Shown here: one piece after another, positions 34,449 through 46,942 of the stretch
Position numbering within the stretch: position 1 is the stretch's first letter
How the letters are laid out: every line of letters begins with the position of its first letter
Assembly: GCA_015056915.1 (NCBI GenBank)
Contig: SVFK01000006.1
Location: 1 to 64,000 of the forward strand
DNA length: 64,000 nt
Direction of reading: 5' to 3'
Origin: Lachnospiraceae bacterium
Lineage (GTDB): Bacteria; Bacillota; Clostridia; Lachnospirales; Lachnospiraceae
Made by a program: the position numbers and the translations under genes
The notes under the pieces: generated by a model
Databases searched by the model: none
What the model was told of the DNA's origin: nothing
The model's input: only the letters and a program-made list of their open reading frames with translations

Positions 34449-35003
34449 AGTTACTCCTTTCTGCCGGATGGGCATGTAAGCTGTGGGAATGGGATGAAGG
34501 GCTGCGGTGGTATGGTGTGGGGGCAAAGCTCCTTTTCCATCCATATCATACCATTTCCCCTGTTTATACCCGGAGGCGTGAAAATGGGCTACCGTTTGAT
34601 AGTCAAAATGCTCGTGAAAAGCAATGCTTTCAGGGTTGGGATAGGCTATGCAGGCACAGAGATTGCAAATGTGTTGTTGCTTCAGAGTATCCTCCAGAGT
34701 GCTGTATAATGCCTTGCCGATGCCGTTTCCATGAATATCCTCCCTGACATAAATGGAGGTTTCCACGGACCAGCTGTAGGCGGCACGTGTTTTGAAATCT
34801 GAGGCATAGGTATAACCTAAGATGTCACCCTTTTCTTCTGCCACAAAAAATGGATATTTCTGCAAAGTATTTTGGATGCGTGCAGTAAATTCCTCGAAAG
34901 TGGGTACGCTATATTCAAAAGTGACGGCTGTATTTTTTACGTAATATGCATAAATTTTTAAAAGGGCGGAAGCGTCCGCGAGGGTAGCAATTCGGATGTT
35001 CAT
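33969..35003 (-). CDS. GNAT acetyltransferase frameshifted into the DUF402 gene (344-aa read-through ORF)
   Basis: Residues 1-154 are a GNAT domain of the phosphinothricin-acetyltransferase type (NTAVTFEYSVPTFEEF, REDIHGNGIGKALY, GYKQGKWYDM). The expected C-terminal tail is present but in another frame: WMEKELCPHTIPPQPFIPFP, followed by TAA at 34451-34453, which overlaps the DUF402 ribosome site. The canonical WYDM-(I/V)-WMEK junction has lost about 5 nt near 34543, so the GNAT frame now runs through 31 unrelated residues into DUF402. GNAT activity may be lost or altered. Sequencing error is the alternative. Confidence 0.7.
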   Translation of the reverse strand: MNIRIATLADASALLKIYAYYVKNTAVTFEYSVPTFEEFTARIQNTLQKYPFFVAEEKGDILGYTYASDFKTRAAYSWSVETSIYVREDIHGNGIGKALYSTLEDTLKQQHICNLCACIAYPNPESIAFHEHFDYQTVAHFHASGYKQGKWYDMDGKGALPPHHTTAALHPIPTAYMPIRQKGVTMKPLKLYRKRLIPAECILLKDDQIMEQSDTVIITKWNTLNPKTTFSHGCSCYFLKEGIKISKFYRHDNSLLYWYCDVVDYDYNETENTLTVTDLLADVIIYPDGTVQVVDLDELAEAFDKELITAEQLSQCLRQLNNLLTLIYRDKFDRLQDHLEKMGL

Positions 35004-35132
35004 GATAGATTTTGTCCTTGTTCTGATGTCTGATGTTAATTCTTTGTTAAAATACTACAGCGGACGGTGATAGGAGTCAATGAAATTTTTGCGCATATTT
35101 GCAAATTTTTACTAATATGGGTGGGGTTTCCC

Positions 35133-35161
35133 TAGACATTTGCCAAGAATTTCGATATAAT
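35133..35161 (+). promoter_or_regulatory. ATP synthase operon promoter
   Basis: TAGACA (35133-35138) and a perfect TATAAT (35156-35161) are 17 bp apart, about 50 nt before the first gene of the operon. Confidence 0.7.
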
Positions 35162-35209
35162 CTAACATAGGTTGTTTTGGTTACAATTTGCAGAAAAGAA
35201 GGTGTTGTG

Positions 35210-35494
35210 GTGTCCGGAAATCACAAAAAGCATTATACCAAAAGTGTATATCGTTCCCTTGTGCTGATTACACAATTTGGACTTAATATGCTGGTCCCTA
35301 TCTGCCTGATGTCAATATTAGGAATATATCTTGATAAAAGGTTTGACACTTCTTTTTTGATGATTCTTGGGTTTTTTATAGGGGCATTGGCAGGAGGACA
35401 GAATGTTTTCCGCCTGGCAAGCAAAGTATATGGTAATTCCGAAAAGAGTGACCGCGGTGCGACTGAAAACTCGAGGAAACAGTCCGGAAAGTGA
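35210..35494 (+). CDS. AtpZ/AtpI-like small membrane protein
   Basis: About 94 aa from the GTG at 35210 (AAGAAGG site at 7 nt; the track starts at an upstream TTG). It has two membrane helices (LVLITQFGLNMLVPICLMSI and a Gly-rich FLMILGFFIGALAGG), as in AtpZ-family proteins. It leads the atp operon, where such proteins help assemble the c-ring or supply cations. It overlaps the next gene by 4 bp. Confidence 0.75.
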   Translation: MSGNHKKHYTKSVYRSLVLITQFGLNMLVPICLMSILGIYLDKRFDTSFLMILGFFIGALAGGQNVFRLASKVYGNSEKSDRGATENSRKQSGK

Positions 35495-35967
35495 GCTTGA
35501 AAGTGAAGATATTAGAAATATTAAAGCAGAAAAACAGGACACTTTTAGAAATGTATCTGGGAATGATTTTTTTCGGACTCATCTTCCAGATAGTAGGAGT
35601 ATTACTTGTTCAGGACCGGCTTCGCTATTCGGTAAGTCTGTGGTTTGGTATCCTGATGGCAGCAGTCAGTACGATGCATTTGTATCGGACGTTGGACAGA
35701 GCACTTGACTTTGAGGAAAAGACAGCTTCCAAGATGATTTTTCGTGGATACCTGATACGCTATGTGGCGGTTGCACTGATTTTGCTGATTGCCATGTTGA
35801 CTGATACCCTGAATCCGCTAGTGTTGTTTTTGGGGTATATGAGCTTGAAGGTAACGGCGCTCATTCAGCCGATTACTCATAAATTATGTAATAAACTGTT
35901 CCATGAGACAGATCCTGTGGCACAGCCGTTGCCGGAGGATGAATCGGAACAGATATCAAATGAATAA
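35491..35967 (+). CDS. atpI: ATP synthase subunit I (AtpI)
   Basis: 158 aa, GTG start overlapping the preceding stop (GTGA). It has four hydrophobic helices (EMYLGMIFFGLIFQIVGVLL, a second near SLWFGILMAAVSTMHLY, and two more), followed by a charged tail. It is a poorly conserved assembly factor for the c-ring, recognised mostly by position before atpB. Confidence 0.75.
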   Translation: MSLKVKILEILKQKNRTLLEMYLGMIFFGLIFQIVGVLLVQDRLRYSVSLWFGILMAAVSTMHLYRTLDRALDFEEKTASKMIFRGYLIRYVAVALILLIAMLTDTLNPLVLFLGYMSLKVTALIQPITHKLCNKLFHETDPVAQPLPEDESEQISNE

Positions 35968-35979
35968 GGAGGTGAAATT

Positions 35980-36714
35980 ATGGGACATGGAATTTTGTTA
36001 TCCGGCACTGAGAGCAATATTGACTTTATGATTCATGGAGTCTGTAAGTATTCCTTTTTTGGTCACGAGGTGTGGATAACAACGACACATGTGTGTATTC
36101 TGATTATCATGTTGATTCTCATCGGCTTTGCCATTGCAGCTAATCGTGCAATAGCCAAGGCCAGTGAAGTGCCGACGGGCTTTCAGAACGTTGTTGAGCT
36201 GATTGTGGAAAAGCTTGATGGTGTGGTGGATGGACCAATGGGGAAAAGTGCTCCGAAGTTTTATAACTACATTGGTACAATCTTTATCTTCATTCTTGTC
36301 AGCAACATATCGGGTCTGTTGGGCTTGAGACCGCCTACAGCCGATTACGGTGTGACACTTCCGCTGGGTATTCTGACCTTTGTGATGATTCATTTTAACA
36401 AGTTCAGATACCAGAAGCCAAAGGATATTTGGGCAGGCATGTGTTCGCCACTGCCGCCATGGCTGCCAATCTGGTTGCCCATAAACCTGATCAGTGATAT
36501 TGCGGTGCCGATTTCCCTTTCCCTGCGTCTTTTTGCCAACATTCTATCCGGTACGGTTATGATGACACTGATTTACGGATTGTTGGGATGGATTGCAACG
36601 GCATGGCCGGCGGCATTGCATGTATACTTTGACTTGTTCTCCGGAGCGATTCAAACATACGTATTCTGTATGCTGACAATGACATACATTTCAGACGCGC
36701 GTGGTGATAACTAA
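35980..36714 (+). CDS. atpB: ATP synthase F0 subunit a
   Basis: 244 aa. A multi-helix membrane subunit with the conserved stator arginine in SLSLRLFANILSGTVMM and the final helix IQTYVFCMLTMTYISDA. It forms the ion half-channels against the c-ring. AAGGAGGTG precedes the ATG. Confidence 0.95.
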   Translation: MGHGILLSGTESNIDFMIHGVCKYSFFGHEVWITTTHVCILIIMLILIGFAIAANRAIAKASEVPTGFQNVVELIVEKLDGVVDGPMGKSAPKFYNYIGTIFIFILVSNISGLLGLRPPTADYGVTLPLGILTFVMIHFNKFRYQKPKDIWAGMCSPLPPWLPIWLPINLISDIAVPISLSLRLFANILSGTVMMTLIYGLLGWIATAWPAALHVYFDLFSGAIQTYVFCMLTMTYISDARGDN

Positions 36715-36790
36715 AAAAGCAGAGGTTATTTTCACGACTCAAAATGGTAATACAATTTAACAATTTTATAAAATAAGGTGTTATACCTAA

Positions 36791-37060
<270 letters not shown>

Positions 37061-37108
37061 GATAAGGGACACATCATGTCTTTATTTATGGTAGAAAGGA
37101 GGTAAAGA

Positions 37109-37638
37109 ATGATACTTTTAACAGGGGGCGAGTCCATGGAGAGATTGTTTGACCTGGACATGCAGCTGGTAGCTGATTCCTGCCTGACTATTATTGCTGT
37201 TACCGTTCTGTTCCTGGTAATGAGCTACTTCCTGTTTAATCCTGCCAGAAAGCTGTTAAATGACCGTAAGGAGAAAATCCGCGGAGAGCTGGAAGAGGCA
37301 AAGGAGAATCAGGAAACAGCAGCGAACCTGAAAGCAGAATATGAAAGCAAACTGAAGGAGATTGACAAGGAGGCGGAAAGCATCTTGAGTGATGCCCGTA
37401 AGCGTGCCCTTGCCAATGAAAATCAGATTATTGCCCAGGCAAAGGAAGAGGCTAACCGTATTATTGAGAGAGCACGTGTAGAAGCGCAGCTTGAGAAGCA
37501 GAAGATGTCCGACGAAGTGAAGAAGGAAATTATCAACGTGGCATCTATGATGGCTGAGAAGGCGGTAAAGGCTTCTATCGATATGACAGTACAGAATCAG
37601 TTGATAGATGATACTCTGAAAGAAATGGGTGATGACAC

Positions 37639-37651
<13 letters not shown>
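37109..37651 (+). CDS. atpF: ATP synthase F0 subunit b
   Basis: 180 aa. One membrane helix (SCLTIIAVTVLFLVMSYFLF) is followed by a long charged coiled coil (KEKIRGELEEAKENQETAAN) that forms the peripheral stalk. The first ATG at 37109 has AAAGGAGG; an internal ATG at 37136 is possible. It overlaps atpH by 13 bp. Confidence 0.93.
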
Positions 37652-39724
<2,073 letters not shown>

Positions 39725-39804
39725 AAAATGCGAAAGGTGATTCAGGATCTGCCTGATGTGTAGATTGTGAATTACCTGTATCGTTTATGATGGAGGCTTT
39801 AAAT

Positions 39805-40668
39805 ATGGCATCAATGCGTGATATAAAGCGCCGGAAGAGTAGTATTCAGGGTACTCAGCAGATTACCAAGGCCATGAAGCTCGTCTCTACCGTAAAGCTG
39901 CAGCGTGCAAGGGCAAATGCGGAACGCTCCAAATCATATTTTGACTGCATGTTCCGGACGGTGAACAGTATTCTTTCCCGTGTGGGTCATGTGGAGCACA
40001 AGTATCTGCTCCCCGGTAATTCGCAGAAAAAAGCGGTGATAGTAATTACCTCCAATCGTGGACTGGCAGGCGGCTACAATTCTAACGTTGTAAAGCTGGT
40101 TACCAGACATGAAAGCTGGAACAAAGAGGATATCGTTGTGTACGCTATCGGTAATAAGGGAAGGGAAGCTCTGGCAAGAAACGGCTACGAGATAAAAGAG
40201 GTGCTTTCCGAGGTTGTGGAAGAGCCTGCCTATACAGATGCGATGCTGTTGTCGCAGCGTCTGCTGAAGGCCTTTGCGGAGGATGAAATAGGTGAGATTT
40301 ATCTTGCATACACTTCCTTTAAAAATACGGTGAGTCATGAACCGAAGCTGTTGAAGCTGTTGCCTGTAGAATTTGAGGAGCAGTCCGCGGAGGAAGCTAA
40401 GGAACAGAATTCTATTATGAATTTTGAGCCCGAGGACGTAGAGGCTTTGGATATGATTGTTCCGAAATACATTACCAGCTTAATCTACGGAGCATTGACA
40501 GAGGCAGTTGCCAGTGAAAACGGTGCACGTATGCAGGCGATGGATAGTGCGACCAGCAATGCTGAGGAAATGATAAGCGATTTGGCGCTGAAATATAACA
40601 GAGCAAGACAGGGCTCTATTACACAGGAATTGACCGAGATTATTGCAGGTGCGGAAGCACTTGGCTAG
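39805..40668 (+). CDS. atpG: ATP synthase F1 subunit gamma
   Basis: 287 aa from the ATG at 39805 (GATGGAGG site). The N-terminal rotor helix is MRDIKRRKSSIQGTQQITKA and the C-terminal helix ends NRARQGSITQELTEIIAGAE. It is the central rotating shaft of F1. Confidence 0.96.
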   Translation: MASMRDIKRRKSSIQGTQQITKAMKLVSTVKLQRARANAERSKSYFDCMFRTVNSILSRVGHVEHKYLLPGNSQKKAVIVITSNRGLAGGYNSNVVKLVTRHESWNKEDIVVYAIGNKGREALARNGYEIKEVLSEVVEEPAYTDAMLLSQRLLKAFAEDEIGEIYLAYTSFKNTVSHEPKLLKLLPVEFEEQSAEEAKEQNSIMNFEPEDVEALDMIVPKYITSLIYGALTEAVASENGARMQAMDSATSNAEEMISDLALKYNRARQGSITQELTEIIAGAEALG

Positions 40669-40703
40669 CAATCATTCTTGTGCTTGTATGACAGAAATGT
40701 TGA

Positions 40704-42131
<1,428 letters not shown>

Positions 42132-42181
42132 CATAGATGGGCATCTGCGTTGTGTAGATGCGGAAAGGCGTGGAAAGTAAT

Positions 42182-42586
42182 ATGGCAGAAAACAAGAGCT
42201 TTCAGCTTCGCATTATAACACCGGACAGAGTGTTTTATGAGGGCGAGGTTGATATGGTGGAATTTAATACCACAGAAGGCGAAATCGGTGTTTTGCCGGG
42301 ACATATTCCACTGACAGTAATTATTAAACCGGGCATTCTGCATATTTATGAAGCAGAAGCAGAGAAACACGCAGCACTTCATTCAGGATTTGCTGAGGTT
42401 TTGCCGGAGAGTGTTACCATCTTGGCAGAAATCGTAGAATGGCCGGAAGAAATTGATGAGCATCGTGCGGAAGAAGCACTTCATCGTGCTGAGGAAAGAC
42501 TTCGCAGCCGTACACCTGAGACAGATATTGCAAGAGCAGAGACAGCACTTCTGCGTGCAATGGCTCGTATTGAGGTGTTGAGGTAA
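42182..42586 (+). CDS. atpC: ATP synthase F1 subunit epsilon
   Basis: 134 aa from the ATG at 42182. The N-terminal beta sandwich shows RIITPDRVFYEGEVDMVEFN and GEIGVLPGHIPL. The C-terminal helical hairpin (RAEEALHRAEERLRSR, ARAETALLRAMARIEVL) can inhibit the ATPase. It is the last gene of the operon; no terminator is seen before the next promoter. Confidence 0.95.
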   Translation: MAENKSFQLRIITPDRVFYEGEVDMVEFNTTEGEIGVLPGHIPLTVIIKPGILHIYEAEAEKHAALHSGFAEVLPESVTILAEIVEWPEEIDEHRAEEALHRAEERLRSRTPETDIARAETALLRAMARIEVLR

Positions 42587-42710
42587 GGCTCCAAGAACAA
42601 AATAATAATGTTACATGATAAGTTTCGGATTCACAAGACACGCATAGCGCGCATAGGTTATAGAAAAGTATCTATGAGGCACTGTGTATGGATTGGAATC
42701 CGAAACTTAT
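42578..42710 (+). promoter_or_regulatory. Promoter and long-range hairpin covering the start of the 139-aa gene
   Basis: TTGAGG-17-AATAAT (42578-42606) overlaps the end of atpC and predicts a start near 42613. A perfect 15-bp inverted repeat follows: ATAAGTTTCGGATTC (42618-42632) with GAATCCGAAACTTAT (42696-42710). Its 3' arm is codons 3-8 of the next gene, and the 63-nt loop holds the GAGG site and start codon plus an inner CATAG/CTATG helix. It looks like a translational control element. Confidence 0.55.
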
Positions 42711-43107
42711 TTCTTCCTATCCGGGAAATGTACCGTTGCCTTTTTTTATGGCACATCCCGGGTATTTGGGAGCAGAGCAGGAAAAGGTGTTGCTTCAGGA
42801 TTTGGAATATTTACAGCAAACCTATCCTAATGAGGTAAAGCGCTATATGCGCAAGGTGGCTGAAATTTTGGACAAATTCGATTATGAGGGCAGCATGATT
42901 TACGATGAATATCCGGACAGATACTGTTTGCAGAGGCTTGCAGGGACAATTGTTCAGATATTGAAGAGAGAAGAAAAGGAGCTACCTGAAGAAAAACGTA
43001 CAACCGAAGATAAGTGGATGTGGTTGGAGGATATGATGCAGGTGCTTTTGTGCAATGAGATTTACAAGCGCAGACACGGTGGGCGCAGAGGTTTCTTAAA
43101 ATTTTAG
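42688..43107 (+). CDS. Hypothetical 139-aa protein
   Basis: I recognise no domain. It is a soluble, largely helical protein starting MDWNPKLISSYPGNVPLPFF. The middle contains KVAEILDKFDYEGSMIYDEY and the end is strongly basic (KRRHGGRRGFLKF). GAGG lies 9 bp before the ATG. It sits between the ATP synthase operon and a methyltransferase, with its own promoter, a long hairpin at its start and a terminator. Confidence 0.8.
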   Translation: MDWNPKLISSYPGNVPLPFFMAHPGYLGAEQEKVLLQDLEYLQQTYPNEVKRYMRKVAEILDKFDYEGSMIYDEYPDRYCLQRLAGTIVQILKREEKELPEEKRTTEDKWMWLEDMMQVLLCNEIYKRRHGGRRGFLKF

Positions 43108-43122
43108 TTGTGAAAATGCGAT

Positions 43123-43179
43123 AAAGTTATTACAATAGAAACAGGCTTAGGCTATGAGTATTGTAATAACTTTTTTTGC
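43123..43179 (+). terminator. Terminator after the 139-aa gene
   Basis: A 15-bp perfect stem AAAGTTATTACAATA / TATTGTAATAACTTT with a 21-nt loop leads into TTTTTTTGCG. Confidence 0.8.
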
Positions 43180-43185
43180 GAGGAA

Positions 43186-43205
43186 TTGTAATAAACACAT
43201 TACAA
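43186..43205 (+). promoter_or_regulatory. TTGTAAT-N6-ATTACAA dyad before the methyltransferase gene
   Basis: A perfect 7-bp inverted repeat lying 15 bp before the ATG. The same TTGTAAT/ATTACAA core makes up the preceding terminator stem. It may be an operator or a second small hairpin over the translation start. Confidence 0.35.
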
Positions 43206-43219
43206 GAGTGTGAATCAAT

Positions 43220-44389
43220 ATGGATGAATTAAAGTGCATTTTACAAGAGACAATAAATCAGGAATTAGTACAGGTTATATTGAGTAATACCAAGGATGCG
43301 GAGCGGGCTGCCAAGGTGAAGGTACGTCCGGTCAGGATAAAAGGGGAGCTCCTTTTTCAGGAGACCCTGTATCGGGGAACCCAGGTATTTCACGACAATT
43401 TCACTGCAGAGGAAATGATTTTGCGAATATCAGATTATTTGCAGGAGCTGTTTAAGCAGGGCGAAATTAAATGTCAGGAAGAAGAGGCTACCATCCTTGT
43501 CAGCAAAAAAGGCAGAATGACAATTAAGCGGAAAAAGAAAAATCAAGAAATGATAAGAAAGGAAGCGCAGGCAGCAGGTCTGGCACTGGAACACAATCGA
43601 ACCAAGCAGTATATTTTACAGGAGGGAAAGCCTGTTGATTTTCTGGTTGGTTTAGGTGTACAAACACCGGATGGCAAGGTGACCAAAGCAAAATATGATA
43701 AATTTCGCCAGATTAACAGATATCTGGAATTTATAGAAGATGTATTGGAGGCGCTACCGAAGGATAGGACAATCCGTATTATTGATTTCGGCTGTGGTAA
43801 ATCCTATCTGACCTTTGCTATGTATTATTATTTACATGAATTGCAAAAGAGGGACATTGCAGTCACCGGATTGGATTTGAAGGTGGATGTGATTGACCGC
43901 TGTAATCAGCTGGCAGAGAGTCTGCATTATGATAAGTTACATTTTGAGAAGGGAGACATCAGTACCTATAAAGGCGCAGATGCGGTGGACATGGTAGTAA
44001 CCCTTCATGCATGTGACACAGCAACGGATTATGCATTGGAGAAGGCAGTGAAATGGGGAGCAAGTGTTATTATGGCGGTGCCGTGTTGTCAGCATGAGTT
44101 GAACAAGCAGATAAAATGTGACACGCTACAGCCTATATTAAAATATGGTTTGCTTAAGGAGCGGATGGCAGCATTGATTACGGATGGTTTGCGCGCCAAT
44201 TTGCTGGAGCAGCAAGGATATGATGCACAGATATTGGAATTTATTGATATGGAGCATACACCCAAGAATATATTGATTCGTGCAGTGCGCAGAAAAGGAA
44301 TGCAGCCTAAAGGGAGAAAGAATGATATTACCCCTATTACAGAATTTTTGCAGGTTACCCCTACGCTGGAACATTTGATGAAGGAATAG
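43220..44389 (+). CDS. SAM-dependent methyltransferase (methyltransferase-32 type)
   Basis: 389 aa. A poorly conserved N-terminal half (~1-150) precedes a Rossmann methyltransferase with motif I RIIDFGCGKSYLTFAMYY, the acidic motif GLDLKVD, and MVVTLHACDTATDYAL and MAVPCCQHELNKQI. The HACDTATD and PCCQHE segments are typical of the Methyltransf_32 group found in Firmicutes and eukaryotic GSTCD. The target is unknown, possibly RNA. No obvious ribosome site precedes the ATG. The next gene follows after 9 bp. Confidence 0.8.
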   Translation: MDELKCILQETINQELVQVILSNTKDAERAAKVKVRPVRIKGELLFQETLYRGTQVFHDNFTAEEMILRISDYLQELFKQGEIKCQEEEATILVSKKGRMTIKRKKKNQEMIRKEAQAAGLALEHNRTKQYILQEGKPVDFLVGLGVQTPDGKVTKAKYDKFRQINRYLEFIEDVLEALPKDRTIRIIDFGCGKSYLTFAMYYYLHELQKRDIAVTGLDLKVDVIDRCNQLAESLHYDKLHFEKGDISTYKGADAVDMVVTLHACDTATDYALEKAVKWGASVIMAVPCCQHELNKQIKCDTLQPILKYGLLKERMAALITDGLRANLLEQQGYDAQILEFIDMEHTPKNILIRAVRRKGMQPKGRKNDITPITEFLQVTPTLEHLMKE

Positions 44390-44398
44390 AAAAGATAT

Positions 44399-46927
44399 AT
44401 GAAGAAGACGATTATAAAAGTATCGGTTTTTGTGGTGAGCTTTCTTGCTTCACTGCTAATCATCGGAAGTATTATGAATAAGGGACATAATAATTTGACC
44501 ATGGAGATGGCACCGGCCGGCTTTCCTATTATTACAATGGAGAGAGATGGGATACGGTATAATGAGCTCCACGGTTACAAGGAGCCTATGGAAACGGCTT
44601 TTCAGAGGGATACCATAACGGTACTGGGAGAGAATCGTAATACGGATTTTGTGATTGATACCTATGGGCGACAGGTGACAGGCATTTCTGTTCAGGTGCG
44701 TAATGTTGACGGAAGCCGATTGATTGAAGATACACCGGTTACTAACTATCGTTCGGAGAAGGGCACTATCTATGGCACTGTGTCTCTAAAGGATCTGATT
44801 GAGAAGGATACTGATTACAGTATGACCCTTGTGCTGGAGTTGGATGGCGAGGAGAAGCTTTATTATTACACCAGAGCAATCTGGAGTGATACCATGAACA
44901 TTGTGGAAAAGCTGGCCTTTGTGGAAGATTTCCATGCTAGATTGTTCGATAAGGTTGCAGCAAAGGAAATAGCAAAATATCTGGAAACAAATTCTAAGCT
45001 GGAGGATAACAGCTCCTTTCATAAGGTCAATATTCATAGTAGCTTTAAACAGATTACCTGGGGAGATTTGGCAATAGAAGAGGTAACTGAGCCGGTAATA
45101 CAACTGACGGAGATTGTGAGCCAGACGGCATCCTGCCTGGTCAGATATTATGTGTGTACCACGGAAGAAGGAAAACATACTTATTATGAGGTCGAGGAGC
45201 ATTATCGACTGCGCTATACGCCTGACAGAATGTATTTGTTGGACTATGAGAGGACTATGACCCAGATACCCGATGTGGAGCAAATGTATGCTAACGACAA
45301 GATTCTTTTAGGTATTACGGATGAAAACGTGTCCATGGTAGAAAGTGCTGATGGTAATATCGTTGTTTTTGAAGTAGCCGGCAGACTCTGTAGCTATAAC
45401 GTAACAACGAATAAGCTTGTAGTTATTTTTTCCTTTTATGATGCAGAAAACGGTGATGCACGTACTATGTACAGACAGCATGACATCAAGATTTTAGATG
45501 TTGATGAGGGCGGCAATGTCAAATTTGCTGTTTATGGATATATGAGTCGCGGCAGACATGAGGGTGAAGTGGGAATTCAGTTGTATTCCTATGACAATAC
45601 ACTGAACACGATTGAGGAGAGTGTCTATATCCCGTATCAGAAGAGCTTTGCTGTCTTAAAGGAAGAGATGGAGCAGCTCCTTTATTTAAACCGTGACCAA
45701 CAATTATATTTAGCATTAGAAAATTCCGTGTATGGAATTGATTTAGTAGAGAAGACATACGAAAGACTGGTTGATATTACACAAGACGATTGCATTCAGG
45801 TATCCGATAATCACAAAATTATTGTTTGGCAGGAAGGAAAAGATATCCATCATTGCAATCAGTTAAATGTGAGAAATTTGAATAGTGACAAACAGAGTGT
45901 TATCACAGTGGGCGTCGGGGAAGCAATCCGTCCCCTTGGCTTTATGGGAGAGGATGTTATCTACGGTGTGGCTAAGAATGCTGACATTGTGGAGGAGCAT
46001 TCCGGAAGCATATTCTTCCCTATGTACAAAATATGCATATGTAATTCCAACGGTGAATTGTTGAAGGAATATCAGCAGGAAGGAATTTATGTAGAAAATT
46101 GTAGCGTCATGGGCAATCAGATTACCTTAAATCGTCTGCAGAGAGATGAAAGCGGTATTTATGAAGAAATCGAGGAAGACCACATCATGAATAACGTAGA
46201 AGAGGAAGTCGGCAAAAATATTGTCGTGGCTGCCGACATAGACACTTATGAGAGATATGTGCAGATTCAGACAAAGGCTACCATTGATCGTAAGACCATA
46301 AAAATCCTGACCCCGAAGGAAGTGGTATTTGAAGGAGGCAGAGAGCTGGAAATCATATCTGACAGAGAGTCTCCAAGGTACTATGTCTACGGACCCTACG
46401 GAGTTGATTCTATCTATAATTCTCCCGGCAGGGCGGTCAATCGCGCGTATGAAATTTCAGGTGTAGTAACCAATGACACCGGTAAATGCCTCTGGCTGAA
46501 AGGTAACCTTGTAACGCGGAATCAGATAATGGCGATTAAGGAACAGCGCGTTACAGAAGAAAAGAACAGTTTGGCTGTTTGTTTGGATACTATGCTGGAT
46601 TTTGAAGGAATTATCCGAAATTCTGAATACCTGTTAAATCAGGGACAAAATGTCATCGAGATATTGCAAGACAATCTGCCTGATGCACAGGTGATTGATT
46701 TAAGCGGATGTATGCTGGAAGCGACATTGTATTATCTCAATCAAGATATTCCTGTTTTGGCATTGCTGGAAAATGGAGAAGCAGTGCTGATTACCGGCTT
46801 TAATGAATACAATGTAGTCATTATGGAACCCTCTGCAGGCACCCTTTACAAGAAAGGAAAGGGCGATGCTACAGAATGGTTCCTTGAAAACGGCAACCAC
46901 TTTATTACCTATATGCCTGTGGAGTGA
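44399..46927 (+). CDS. Large membrane-anchored extracellular protein with degenerate C39-like domain
   Basis: 842 aa. A single N-terminal membrane helix (about 5-26) puts the rest outside. The middle (~100-680) is beta-rich, with repeated strand patterns (VFEVAGRLCSYNVTTNKLVV, LENSVYGIDLVEKTYERLVD) suggestive of a propeller. The C terminus (~724-842) resembles a C39-like peptidase fold: Cys728 at the nucleophile position (SLAVCLDTMLDFEG), then DIPVLALLENGEAVLITGFN. In active C39 enzymes the residue before AV is His; here it is Glu, so the domain is probably non-catalytic. Function unknown. Confidence 0.75.
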   Translation: MKKTIIKVSVFVVSFLASLLIIGSIMNKGHNNLTMEMAPAGFPIITMERDGIRYNELHGYKEPMETAFQRDTITVLGENRNTDFVIDTYGRQVTGISVQVRNVDGSRLIEDTPVTNYRSEKGTIYGTVSLKDLIEKDTDYSMTLVLELDGEEKLYYYTRAIWSDTMNIVEKLAFVEDFHARLFDKVAAKEIAKYLETNSKLEDNSSFHKVNIHSSFKQITWGDLAIEEVTEPVIQLTEIVSQTASCLVRYYVCTTEEGKHTYYEVEEHYRLRYTPDRMYLLDYERTMTQIPDVEQMYANDKILLGITDENVSMVESADGNIVVFEVAGRLCSYNVTTNKLVVIFSFYDAENGDARTMYRQHDIKILDVDEGGNVKFAVYGYMSRGRHEGEVGIQLYSYDNTLNTIEESVYIPYQKSFAVLKEEMEQLLYLNRDQQLYLALENSVYGIDLVEKTYERLVDITQDDCIQVSDNHKIIVWQEGKDIHHCNQLNVRNLNSDKQSVITVGVGEAIRPLGFMGEDVIYGVAKNADIVEEHSGSIFFPMYKICICNSNGELLKEYQQEGIYVENCSVMGNQITLNRLQRDESGIYEEIEEDHIMNNVEEEVGKNIVVAADIDTYERYVQIQTKATIDRKTIKILTPKEVVFEGGRELEIISDRESPRYYVYGPYGVDSIYNSPGRAVNRAYEISGVVTNDTGKCLWLKGNLVTRNQIMAIKEQRVTEEKNSLAVCLDTMLDFEGIIRNSEYLLNQGQNVIEILQDNLPDAQVIDLSGCMLEATLYYLNQDIPVLALLENGEAVLITGFNEYNVVIMEPSAGTLYKKGKGDATEWFLENGNHFITYMPVE

Positions 46928-46942
46928 CGGATTCGTCACAAT

